10,977 bases of DNA, from NCBI GenBank assembly GCA_964554795.1, contig CAZKQB010000060.1, positions 1-10,977 of the forward strand, given 5' to 3'. The stretch is from SFHK01 sp964554795. Lineage in GTDB: Bacteria; Bacillota; Clostridia; Christensenellales; Aristaeellaceae. Position numbers and translations under genes: made by a program. Positions 1 through 5,876 of this stretch are shown piece by piece. The notes under the pieces were generated by a model, which saw only the letters and a list, made by a program, of their open reading frames with translations, did not search any database and had not been told where the DNA came from. The first letter of the stretch is position 1. Each line of letters begins with the position of its first letter.

Positions 1-8
1 GACGGGGT

Positions 9-33
9 GCGAGAGGGGCTTTGGCCCTCTCGC
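9..33. repeat. GC-rich inverted repeat at left edge
   Basis: Nine-base perfect arms (GCGAGAGGG at 9-17 and CCCTCTCGC at 25-33) enclose a 7-base spacer. No T-run follows on the + strand, so this is not a convincing intrinsic terminator. It could be the foot of one belonging to a gene left of the window. Nothing else in 1-184 can be supported as a gene. Confidence 0.5.
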
Positions 34-184
34 GCTCTCCCGGGGATGGTTTCGTGATGTATTTAGTTTCTGGCGGCGCGGGCGTGTAGAGTTCTCATTG
101 GATGCGTCTGGCGAAGCAGCTTTCGATTTACGGGGATTGAACGGGTGCTTACATAAATTGTTAAATTGGAAGGGAGGCGGCAGA

Positions 185-1198
185 ATGCGGGCAAGGGTGC
201 GGGCTTGGCGGAGCTGGCTGGCGGGCTTGGCGATGCTGGCGGGGGCGGCAGTGCTTTGCCTGCGGGCAGGGACGGTGGTGCGGGTGGCGCTTGGGGCGTT
301 AGCGCTGGCGTATCTGGCGGAGCCTGCGGTGGAGCGGCTTTCGGGCGGGGCAGGACGCGTCGGCGCGGCGCTGATCGTGTTTGTCGGCGGCGGGCTTATA
401 GCGGCGGGCCTTTTAGCGGTGCTGATTCTTCCGGCGTGCAGGCAGCTTCTGTACCTTCCCGCGGGGATTTCCGCCGTGTTGGAGGAGGCGCGCGGGACGA
501 TTGCGCGGCTTTCGGTTCATCTTCCGCAGGCCGTTCTGCCCGGCGCGGAGACGCTGAGCCGCGTCGCCCGGCAGCTTACCTCGGCGCTGGCGTCCGGCGC
601 GGCGCGCTTTCTTTCGGCGCTGTCGGAAATTGCCGTCTCCGCCGTTTTGGCGTTTTTTTACCTTCTGGACTGGAAAAGGATGTCCATACGGCTGGCGCTT
701 TTTGTGCCGTCGGTCTGGCGGGCGCGGGCCATTCACGCGGTGCGAAGCGTGCGGCGCGAGCTGGGAACGTATCTGCGCGGACAGCTTATGGTAATGGCGT
801 CGGTATCCGTGCTGGCGGTATCCGTGCTGTACGCTGCGCGTACGCCGCTGGCGGCTGCGCTTGGCGTTTTATATGGTATGCTGAACGCGATTCCATATTT
901 CGGGCCGCTGATCGGCACGATTCCGCCCGTTGTGGCGGCGCTGGCCGGGGGCTGGCGGCGCGCGCTTCTGACGCTTGGACTACTGCTGCTCGTGCAGCAG
1001 ATCGACAACTACGGCATTTCGCCGCGCGTAATGAGCGCCGCGGCGGGGGCGAGCCCTGCGACGGTGCTGTTAGCCGTCTCCGCCGGGTCGGCTCTGGGCG
1101 GCGTGTGGGGAATGTTTTTGGCGCTCCCGATATACGTTGCAGTGCGGGCGCTCTGGCGCGCGTTTTTCGGCGCGTCGGTGGCTGCGGCGGGAGAATGA
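185..1198 (+). CDS. AI-2E/PerM/YtvI family membrane transporter
   Basis: This encodes a 337-residue polytopic membrane protein of the AI-2E transporter family (TqsA, PerM, YtvI and related exporters or antiporters). The exact substrate cannot be told from sequence. Hydrophobic stretches lie at about residues 11-26, 30-46, 60-83, 147-161, 201-217, 222-255, 259-271 and 291-322. Family hallmarks are the YLRGQ segment (196-200), the GMLNAIPYFGPLIGTIP segment (231-247), QQIDNYGISPRV (271-282) and a closing GGVWGMFLALPIYV helix (305-318). The ATG at 185 is chosen over an in-frame TTG at 98 because GGGAGG at 172-177 sits 7 bases upstream and the sequence before it looks non-coding. Length is typical of the family. 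The last 30 or so codons lie inside a sequence repeated downstream at 1341-1445, so the very C-terminus may be repeat-derived. The gene is extremely GC-rich and converges on the hydrolase gene. Confidence 0.9.
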   Translation: MRARVRAWRSWLAGLAMLAGAAVLCLRAGTVVRVALGALALAYLAEPAVERLSGGAGRVGAALIVFVGGGLIAAGLLAVLILPACRQLLYLPAGISAVLEEARGTIARLSVHLPQAVLPGAETLSRVARQLTSALASGAARFLSALSEIAVSAVLAFFYLLDWKRMSIRLALFVPSVWRARAIHAVRSVRRELGTYLRGQLMVMASVSVLAVSVLYAARTPLAAALGVLYGMLNAIPYFGPLIGTIPPVVAALAGGWRRALLTLGLLLLVQQIDNYGISPRVMSAAAGASPATVLLAVSAGSALGGVWGMFLALPIYVAVRALWRAFFGASVAAAGE

Positions 1199-1226
1199 GA
1201 CTTTTCGCGGAAAAGAAGGAAGCGCG
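1108..1226 (+). repeat. Repeat copy A, overlapping the 3' end of the AI-2E gene
   Basis: The stretch covering the last codons of the AI-2E gene and 28 bases beyond its stop recurs at 1341-1445. The best block, 1157-1226 against 1376-1445, matches at 60 of 70 positions by my count without gaps. The upstream block (GGAATGT followed by GCG, CCGATATA and GT) also matches, separated by a 19-base spacer in this copy against 7 bases in the other. Both copies include the GAATGAGACT junction with overlapping stop and ATG. Confidence 0.8.
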
Positions 1227-1240
1227 GCGAGCGTATCGCG

Positions 1241-1417
1241 ATGAGGGAGGCAGTCACAGACGGTAGAATGGGCGTTTCGGACAAGACGAGTCTTGTGAAA
1301 AATTCCATTGGATTTTTCATGGCTCAGCCGGACGGCGCGAGGGAATGTACGGCGTTTCCGATATATGTCATGGAGCGCGCGTTTTTCGGCGCGCCGGTGT
1401 CTGCGGCGAGGGAATGA
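1241..1417 (+). CDS. Very small open frame ending in a copy of the AI-2E C-terminus
   Basis: An open frame of 58 codons starts with ATG at 1241 (or at 1268, giving 49 codons) and stops with TGA at 1415-1417. Its last part reads FPIYV-ME-RAFFGAPVSAARE, clearly related to the AI-2E protein end FLALPIYV-AVRALW-RAFFGASVAAAGE. The first part (MREAVTDGRMGVSDKTSL and on) resembles nothing in the neighbouring protein and contains two inverted repeats at DNA level. I see no good ribosome binding site for either ATG. It may be a decayed gene end, a dispersed repeat that happens to be open, or a real micro-ORF. I favour a repeat remnant. Confidence 0.3.
   Translation: MREAVTDGRMGVSDKTSLVKNSIGFFMAQPDGARECTAFPIYVMERAFFGAPVSAARE
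1281..1319. repeat. Two abutting inverted repeats
   Basis: ACAAGAC (1281-1287) and GTCTTGT (1290-1296) form a dyad with a 2-base centre. The last T of this dyad also begins a second one, TGAAAAAT (1296-1303) and ATTTTTCA (1312-1319), with an 8-base spacer. The two perfect dyads back to back make this a compact structured element in the gap between convergent genes. Confidence 0.65.
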
Positions 1418-1445
1418 GACTCTCTGCGGAAGGAAAGGAAGCGCG
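1341..1445 (+). repeat. Repeat copy B, intergenic duplicate of the AI-2E gene end
   Basis: This is the second copy of the sequence at 1108-1226. Relative to copy A it is 12 bases shorter in the middle, which keeps the reading frame. It ends at the same GGAAGCGCG sequence. Several differences are silent or conservative in the shared frame, as expected for a duplicated coding end or a family of similar repeats. Confidence 0.8.
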
Positions 1446-1470
1446 TAAAAGCCAGGAAGCCGGCTTTTAC
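1445..1470. repeat. Stem-loop, possible + strand terminator
   Basis: GTAAAAGCC (1445-1453) pairs perfectly with GGCTTTTAC (1462-1470) across an 8-base loop. The T-run lies inside the stem and no further Ts follow, so termination for the AI-2E transcript is possible but weak. It directly abuts the end of repeat copy B. Confidence 0.45.
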
Positions 1471-1481
1471 GAACGAATGCG

Positions 1482-1511
1482 AACAAAAATGCCGCGGTTT
1501 TGCACCGCGGC
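1482..1511 (-). terminator. Intrinsic terminator of the ADP-ribosylglycohydrolase gene
   Basis: Read on the minus strand, an 8-bp perfect GC-rich stem (GCCGCGGT and ACCGCGGC, 1511-1504 with 1498-1491) with a 5-base loop is followed by ATTTTTGTT. It sits 22 bases past the stop codon of the hydrolase gene, in the right orientation. Confidence 0.85.
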
Positions 1512-1532
1512 AGAGGCGTGGAGAGAAGGAGA

Positions 1533-2918
1533 TCAGGCGAGGCCGGGGATATGGGACAGGGTTTTCTCGGCCATATTGGAGATAGAGGAGAGGGTGAAGC
1601 CGAACAGGGAGGTATGAAGGGTATCGTTAAACGGCTTCGTCCAGTATTCAGGGATGGCAGAAAGGCCGCGGAGCATGCCGACGATGGAGCCGACGGTCGC
1701 GCCGTTGCAGTCGGTATCGAAGCCGGTCTGAACGGCCATGCAGACGGATTTGCCGTAGTCGCCCTGGCCATAGAGCAGGGCCGCGGTCACGATCATGGCG
1801 TTGGAGATGGTATGACACCAGCCGTGGTCGGTGTATTCGTTCCACAGCTCGTGGATGCGCTTGAATGCGTCCTCCTGTGAAGCGCCCGCGTGGAAGCCGT
1901 CGATTACGCTGCGGACAGATTCGTACAGGCGGGAGGTCGCGGGGATTTCCTTAAGGCCGGTCTCGATCACGTCTTCCACGCTGCCGTCCGTTGTTACGGC
2001 GGCTTCGGCGAGCATGGCGGCGATGAACATTTCGCCGTAGATTCCATTTTTGATATGGGAGATGCTTGCGTCGCGCCACGCCATGTCGGCAGCGGCCTCG
2101 GGGTTGCCGGGGTTAATGTAGCCGAAGTAGTCGCCGCGAATCTGCGCGCCGATCCATTCGCGGTACGGGTTCTGGAAGCGGGCGGTGTCCGGCGGCAGGT
2201 AGCCCTTCACGGTATTGATGAAGGCTACGCGCTCGGCGGTGCAGTAGGCGTTCTTGGGCTGCATCTCCAGCCAGAACTGAGCCACGTTCGCGGGCGTGAA
2301 ATCGCGGCCGAAGCGGTCGATCAGCAGCTGAGCGACCGCGGTGTAGTTGGTGTCGTCGTCCGCCGGAGCGCCGGAGATTTGATCGGCCATCCACCGTGTG
2401 CGCTCGCGCAGCGGGAAGCGGTATTTGTCCTTCATTTCATCCGTCACGTCGGTGCTCAGGATGAAGCGGTGCATCGGCCAGTTGCCGGTTTCCTTCAGAA
2501 AGGGCTCGAATTCATTTGTGCGAATGCCCTCCACGGGCTTTCCGAGTGAGCAGCCCGCGATGCGGCCGTACCACGCGCCGGCAATCCTATCCTTAAGCAC
2601 GCCGGGCGCCGGGAGCGGCTTTTTCCCGCCTGCGCCGACCGGACGCAGCGTGCGGATGGCCTCCAGCTCGCTGGGCTCATCGTAGGGATAGTCCTTCTGC
2701 TGCGGCGCCTTCACGATCAGCTCATATAGAAGATTTGCCAGACGCACCTTTTCCTCGCCGCGCGGCAGGGCCTCAATCGCGTCAAAAAGCGCTTCGAAGC
2801 TGCGAATGTCCTTGCCCTCTTCGATCGTCTGCTGCTTTTCGGTTGCCATTTCGCTGCAATACAGCTCCCACGTGGGCAGACGGTCGTAGGCCGGCGCGGG
2901 CATGGCGTATTCGTTCAT
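1533..2918 (-). CDS. ADP-ribosylglycohydrolase (DraG/ARH-like) family protein
   Basis: This 461-residue protein belongs to the ADP-ribosylglycohydrolase (DraG/ARH) family, whose enzymes remove ADP-ribose from proteins or small molecules using a metal pair. The catalytic domain starts near residue 108 (LKDRIAGAWYGRIAGCSLGK). The DDDT metal-ligand motif is at 187-190. The family segment with WRDASISHIKNGIYGEMF is at 281-298. The second acidic motif, GFDTDCNGATVGSI, is at 399-412. Residues 1-105 form an extra N-terminal region, helical-looking and charged, absent from minimal family members. No signal peptide is visible, so it is probably cytoplasmic. The ATG at 2918 is supported by AAGGAGGAA six bases upstream. 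It stands alone, convergent with the AI-2E gene and divergent from rpsB. No ADP-ribosyltransferase partner is visible, so its substrate is unknown. Confidence 0.88.
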   Translation of the reverse strand: MNEYAMPAPAYDRLPTWELYCSEMATEKQQTIEEGKDIRSFEALFDAIEALPRGEEKVRLANLLYELIVKAPQQKDYPYDEPSELEAIRTLRPVGAGGKKPLPAPGVLKDRIAGAWYGRIAGCSLGKPVEGIRTNEFEPFLKETGNWPMHRFILSTDVTDEMKDKYRFPLRERTRWMADQISGAPADDDTNYTAVAQLLIDRFGRDFTPANVAQFWLEMQPKNAYCTAERVAFINTVKGYLPPDTARFQNPYREWIGAQIRGDYFGYINPGNPEAAADMAWRDASISHIKNGIYGEMFIAAMLAEAAVTTDGSVEDVIETGLKEIPATSRLYESVRSVIDGFHAGASQEDAFKRIHELWNEYTDHGWCHTISNAMIVTAALLYGQGDYGKSVCMAVQTGFDTDCNGATVGSIVGMLRGLSAIPEYWTKPFNDTLHTSLFGFTLSSISNMAEKTLSHIPGLA

Positions 2919-2950
2919 GCTGTGTTCCTCCTTTTGGCGTTTATAACTTC

Positions 2951-2988
2951 AGGATTCGCCGCGCGCGGAAAAAAATCCTGCCGCGCGC
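2951..2988. promoter_or_regulatory. Alternative hairpins upstream of the hydrolase gene
   Basis: GCGCGCGG (2961-2968) pairs perfectly with CCGCGCGC (2981-2988). AGGATT (2951-2956) can instead pair with AATCCT (2974-2979), which lies in the loop of the first hairpin. On the minus strand the T-run (2975-2969) is also in that loop. These lie 17-55 bases upstream of the hydrolase ribosome binding site and could be part of its 5' leader. I found no convincing minus-strand promoter upstream of them. Confidence 0.4.
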
Positions 2989-3069
2989 CAGAGAAACGTG
3001 CGAAGGGCTTTTGATGACGAAATTCCTGTGTTATAACGAAAATTTGACAGACGCTGGCGGCTTCCCTTG

Positions 3070-3098
3070 TTGCGAAGGGGCGCAGTCTGTGTTATAAT
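3070..3098 (+). promoter_or_regulatory. Promoter of the rpsB-tsf-pyrH operon
   Basis: A perfect -10 hexamer TATAAT (3093-3098) lies 17 bases after a -35-like TTGCGA (3070-3075, 4 of 6 matches). Transcription would start near 3105, giving a leader of about 115 bases before rpsB. A similar element, CTGTGTTATAACG (3026-3038), lies 61 bases upstream but lacks a well-placed -35. Confidence 0.75.
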
Positions 3099-3104
3099 GT
3101 CATG

Positions 3105-3219
3105 GTGCCCAGAAGGGCCTATTTCTCACTTTCGTGGATTCGCGCGGCGGTTGCCGACCCTCGGTGCCGCTCGAAGACGAAGCGAAAGGCGGAAAAAACA
3201 AGCAAGGAGGAACCCTACT
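3105..3219 (+). promoter_or_regulatory. rpsB 5' leader, possible autoregulatory structure
   Basis: The predicted leader has a short hairpin at its 5' end (GCCC 3107-3110 with GGGC 3115-3118) and a longer one (GCGG and CCGA at 3147-3157 with TCGG and CCGC at 3161-3170, with a small internal loop). Ribosomal protein S2 leaders are known to be autoregulated in several bacteria, so these stems may bind S2, but I do not recognise a specific conserved family. The ribosome binding site AAGGAGG is at 3204-3210. Confidence 0.4.
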
Positions 3220-3954
3220 ATGGCAGTCATTTCCATGAAGCAGCTGCTCGAGGCCGGCGTACATTTCGGCCATCAGACCCGCCGCTGGAACCCCAAGATG
3301 GCGCAGTACATCTTCACCGAGCGCAACGGTATCTACATCATCGACCTGCAGAAGACCGTTCGCAAGATCGACGAGGCCTATATGTTCGTGCGCGACCTGG
3401 CGCTGGACGGCAAGACCATCCTGTTCGTCGGTACCAAGAAGCAGGCGCAGGAGTCCATCGAGACCGAGGCAAAGCGCTGCGGCATGTACTTTGTGAACAA
3501 CCGCTGGCTGGGCGGCACGCTCACCAACTTCCGCACCATCCGCACCCGTATTGACCGCCTGAACAGCATCGATAAGATGGAAAAGGAAGGCCAGTTCGAG
3601 CTGCTCCCCAAGAAGGAAGTCATCAAGCTGCTCGCCGAGCGCGAAAAGCTGGAAAAGAACCTGGGCGGCATCCGCGAAATGAAGAAGCTCCCCGGCGCTC
3701 TGTTCGTCGTCGACCCCCGCAAGGAGCACATCGCCGTGGCGGAAGCCCGCGCGCTGAATATCCCGATCGTCGGCATCGTGGACACCAACTGTGACCCCGA
3801 TGAGATCGACTACGTCATCCCCGGCAACGACGACGCCATCCGCGCGGTCAAGCTGATCGCCGGCAAGATGGCCGACGCCGTTCTGGAAGGCAAGCAGGGC
3901 GAGCAGGTCGAGGAGACCGTCGAAGCCCCCGCAGCCGAGGAAGCCGCTGAATAA
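3220..3954 (+). CDS. rpsB: 30S ribosomal protein S2
   Basis: This is ribosomal protein S2, a late-assembling component of the 30S subunit needed to stabilise S1 or mRNA contacts. The 244-residue product has the family signatures in order: MKQLLEAGVHFGHQ (6-19) and RRWNPKM (21-27), RNGIYIIDLQKT (35-46), ILFVGTKKQAQ (67-77), FVNNRWLGGTLTN (91-103), LPGALFVVDPRKE (157-169), and IVDTNCDPDEIDYVIPGNDDAIR (186-208). It ends in an acidic, alanine-rich tail common in Clostridia. The ATG at 3220 is chosen because AAGGAGG lies 9 bases upstream. The frame stays open further upstream, but that part contains the promoter -10 and is not coding. It is the first gene of an operon with tsf (36-base gap). Confidence 0.98.
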   Translation: MAVISMKQLLEAGVHFGHQTRRWNPKMAQYIFTERNGIYIIDLQKTVRKIDEAYMFVRDLALDGKTILFVGTKKQAQESIETEAKRCGMYFVNNRWLGGTLTNFRTIRTRIDRLNSIDKMEKEGQFELLPKKEVIKLLAEREKLEKNLGGIREMKKLPGALFVVDPRKEHIAVAEARALNIPIVGIVDTNCDPDEIDYVIPGNDDAIRAVKLIAGKMADAVLEGKQGEQVEETVEAPAAEEAAE

Positions 3955-3990
3955 TCATCCCGCGACAACACGTTTCAGGAGGAATGCAAC

Positions 3991-4917
3991 ATGGCTGAAA
4001 TCACCGCAAAAGTGGTTATGGAGCTCCGCGGCCGTACCGGCGCGGGCATGATGGATTGCAAAAAGGCGCTCGCCGCCACCGATGGCGATATGGAAAAGGC
4101 GATTGACTTCCTGCGCGAGAAGGGCCTTGCCGCCGCCGCCAAGAAGCAGAGCCGCATTGCCGCCGAAGGCCTCGTGGATTGCTTCGTCTGCACCAAGTGC
4201 ATGACCGGCGCGCTCGTCGAGGTTAACTGTGAGACCGACTTCGTCGCCAAGACTGACAAGTTCAAGAACCTCGTGCACGAAATCGCCGTGCAGATCGTGA
4301 AGAACGATCCCGCCGACGTGGACGCGCTCCTGGCTCAGAAGTACTATGCTGACGAAACCCGCACGATCAGCGACCTCGTGACCTCCGCTACCGCCGAAAT
4401 CGGCGAGAAGATCAGCGTCCGTCGCTTCGCCCGCTATCATTCCGATAATGGCGTTGTGGACAGCTACATCCACATGGGCGGTAAGGTTGGCGTGCTCATC
4501 GAGGCCGAAGGCGCCGATGGCGAGAACGCTGCCGAGGTTATTCACGATTGCGCGCTGCAGATCGCTGCCGCTTCTCCCGTTGCGCCCGAATACGTGCGCC
4601 GCGAGGAGGTTCGCGCCGATCACCTCGAGCACGAGAAGGAAATCCTCGTCGCTCAGGCCCGCAACGAAGGCAAGCCCGAGAAGATCATCGAGAAGATGGT
4701 CGAGGGCCGCATCAAGAAGTTCTATCAGGAAGTCTGCCTGCTGGATCAGCTGTTCGTCAAGGACGGCGAGATCAGCGTCGAAACCATGATCAACCAGAAG
4801 GCCAAGGGTCTCAACGTCGTTCGCTTCACCCGCTATAAGATGGGCGACGGTCTCGAGAAGAAGGTCAACGATCTGGCTGCCGAGGTTGCCGAGCAGGCCG
4901 CGAAGATGGGTCTGTAA
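3991..4917 (+). CDS. tsf: Elongation factor Ts
   Basis: EF-Ts is the cytoplasmic guanine nucleotide exchange factor that recycles EF-Tu. The 308-residue protein starts with the UBA-like N-terminal domain (about 1-55, with MELRGRTGAGMMDCKKAL at 10-27). It carries the signature NCETDFVAK at 79-87, whose TDFVA segment contacts EF-Tu, and a second core subdomain with HMGGKVGVLIEAEG (161-174). The helical C-terminal part holds KIIEKMVEGRIKKFYQE (231-247) and LLDQLF (250-255). The start has AGGAGG 9 bases upstream. Cysteines at 64, 67 and 70 (CFVCTKC), close to C80, are unusual at a site that in most EF-Ts proteins reads as a Gly-rich strand. A stem-loop follows the stop. Confidence 0.98.
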   Translation: MAEITAKVVMELRGRTGAGMMDCKKALAATDGDMEKAIDFLREKGLAAAAKKQSRIAAEGLVDCFVCTKCMTGALVEVNCETDFVAKTDKFKNLVHEIAVQIVKNDPADVDALLAQKYYADETRTISDLVTSATAEIGEKISVRRFARYHSDNGVVDSYIHMGGKVGVLIEAEGADGENAAEVIHDCALQIAAASPVAPEYVRREEVRADHLEHEKEILVAQARNEGKPEKIIEKMVEGRIKKFYQEVCLLDQLFVKDGEISVETMINQKAKGLNVVRFTRYKMGDGLEKKVNDLAAEVAEQAAKMGL

Positions 4918-4930
4918 GACGCGTTTTTTC

Positions 4931-4958
4931 GAGGGTGTTGCAAAGTTGCAGCACCCTC
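4931..4958 (+). terminator. Stem-loop between tsf and pyrH, possible weak attenuator
   Basis: A 13-bp stem (GAGGGTGTTGCAA with TTGCAGCACCCTC, one G-T wobble) is closed by a tiny loop. Only TTCGT follows, so it is a poor terminator on the + strand. It could reduce read-through into pyrH or act as an mRNA processing or stability element. A run of six Ts precedes it. Confidence 0.5.
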
Positions 4959-4992
4959 TTCGTATGCCCGGAATACGATGGGAGGACAAACG

Positions 4993-5712
4993 ATGTATAA
5001 GCGCATTATTCTGAAGCTCTCCGGCGAAACCCTTGCGCCCGACGCGGCGAAGCCCGACGCGCCCCGCGGCGTGTTTGACGCGCAGCGCGTGGATGCGGCG
5101 GCCGAAATGATTTTAAAGCTGCAGGCGCGCGGCATTCAGGTGGGCGTGGTCATTGGCGGCGGCAACATCTGGCGCGGCCGCTTCACGCAGGAAATGAACG
5201 GCGCAAATGCCGATCAGATGGGCATGCTCGCCACGATCATCAACGCGCTGTGCGTGCAGGACGCCATCACCCGCAAGGGCGGCAAGGCCGTGGTTTTCTC
5301 CGCGCAGGAGATGAACCGCTTCACGCACCTGTATACCCGCTCCGCCGCGCTGGAGGCGATGAACGACGGCTGTGTCGCGCTTCTGTCCGGCGGCACCGGC
5401 AATCCCTTCTTCACCACCGACACCGGCGCCGCGCTGCGCGCCGCCGAGCTGGACGCGGACGCGATTTTCAAGGGCACCACGGTCGAGGGCGTGTATGATT
5501 CCGATCCCCGTACGAATCCCGACGCAAAGCTTCTGAAGGACGTTTCCTACGCTGAGGCCGTTGCAAAGCGGCTACACGTGATGGATACTACCGCCTTTGT
5601 GCTCTGTCAGGAGCAGCACGTGCCCGAGATTCGCGTGTTTTCGATGGAAAATCTCGACAACATCCTGAGGGTCGCCGACGGCGAACCCATCGGTACCCGC
5701 GTGCACGAATAA
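4993..5712 (+). CDS. pyrH: UMP kinase
   Basis: Bacterial UMP kinase phosphorylates UMP to UDP with ATP in pyrimidine nucleotide synthesis. It is a hexameric amino acid kinase family enzyme and is usually activated by GTP. The 239-residue product has KLSGE (8-12) for phosphate binding, GGGNIWRG (55-62), ADQMGMLAT (73-81), the substrate loop GGTGNPFFTTDT (133-144), FKGTTVEGVYDSDP (159-172) and MDTTAF (197-202). The ATG at 4993 is preferred over an in-frame ATG at 4978 because GGAGG lies at 4981-4985, after the first ATG and properly spaced from the second. It shares the rpsB-tsf operon. The gene that normally follows, frr, is not here. Transcription instead meets a terminator and a convergent gene. 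Confidence 0.97.
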   Translation: MYKRIILKLSGETLAPDAAKPDAPRGVFDAQRVDAAAEMILKLQARGIQVGVVIGGGNIWRGRFTQEMNGANADQMGMLATIINALCVQDAITRKGGKAVVFSAQEMNRFTHLYTRSAALEAMNDGCVALLSGGTGNPFFTTDTGAALRAAELDADAIFKGTTVEGVYDSDPRTNPDAKLLKDVSYAEAVAKRLHVMDTTAFVLCQEQHVPEIRVFSMENLDNILRVADGEPIGTRVHE

Positions 5713-5741
5713 TCGGCCGCGCGGATAAAGCAGGCTACTTT

Positions 5742-5769
5742 CCCCTCCCGGTGCAGACGTATGGAGGGG
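5742..5769. repeat. Short inverted repeat after pyrH
   Basis: CCCCTCC (5742-5748) pairs with GGAGGGG (5763-5769) across a 14-base loop. No T-run follows. It lies between the pyrH stop and the main terminator and may add to 3'-end structure. Confidence 0.35.
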
Positions 5770-5790
5770 GAGACCGAAGGCAGGGTGCAC

Positions 5791-5836
5791 AAAAAGCGGG
5801 CCGGCATTCCCGATTGGGATTTGCCGGTCCGCTTTT
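5791..5836. terminator. Bidirectional intrinsic terminator between convergent genes
   Basis: A 15-bp stem (AAAAGCGGGCCGGCA 5792-5806 with TGCCGGTCCGCTTTT 5822-5836, one G-T wobble) has an inner TCCC-GATT-GGGA hairpin as its loop. The ends are T-rich on both strands (TTTT on +, TTTTT on -), so it can stop both the pyrH transcript and the convergent SH3-protein transcript whose stop codon is at 5877. Confidence 0.9.
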
Positions 5837-5876
5837 GCCATTCATCGGCAGGCGGGCTTCGAGGGGGCTGTGCGGC

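Noticed and set aside
9..33. Inverted repeat at the left edge as an intrinsic terminator
   Set aside because: No T-run follows on either strand.
1070..1771. A 233-codon minus-strand open frame across the convergent gap
   Set aside because: It overlaps the ends of two well-supported genes and is Arg/Pro/Ser-rich. The internal similarity in its product simply reflects the DNA repeat at 1108-1445.
3044..3098. TTGACA at 3044 as the -35 for TATAAT at 3093
   Set aside because: The spacing is 43 bases, far from the 16-18 needed. TTGCGA at 3070 gives 17.
3067..3219. N-terminal extension of rpsB by 51 codons
   Set aside because: The extension covers the TATAAT promoter element and the leader, lacks a ribosome binding site, and S2 normally starts at the MAVISMKQLLEAG sequence.
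3955..4989. A 344-codon minus-strand open frame opposite tsf
   Set aside because: Same cause. The product is Leu/Ala/His-rich without motifs, and tsf on the other strand is certain.
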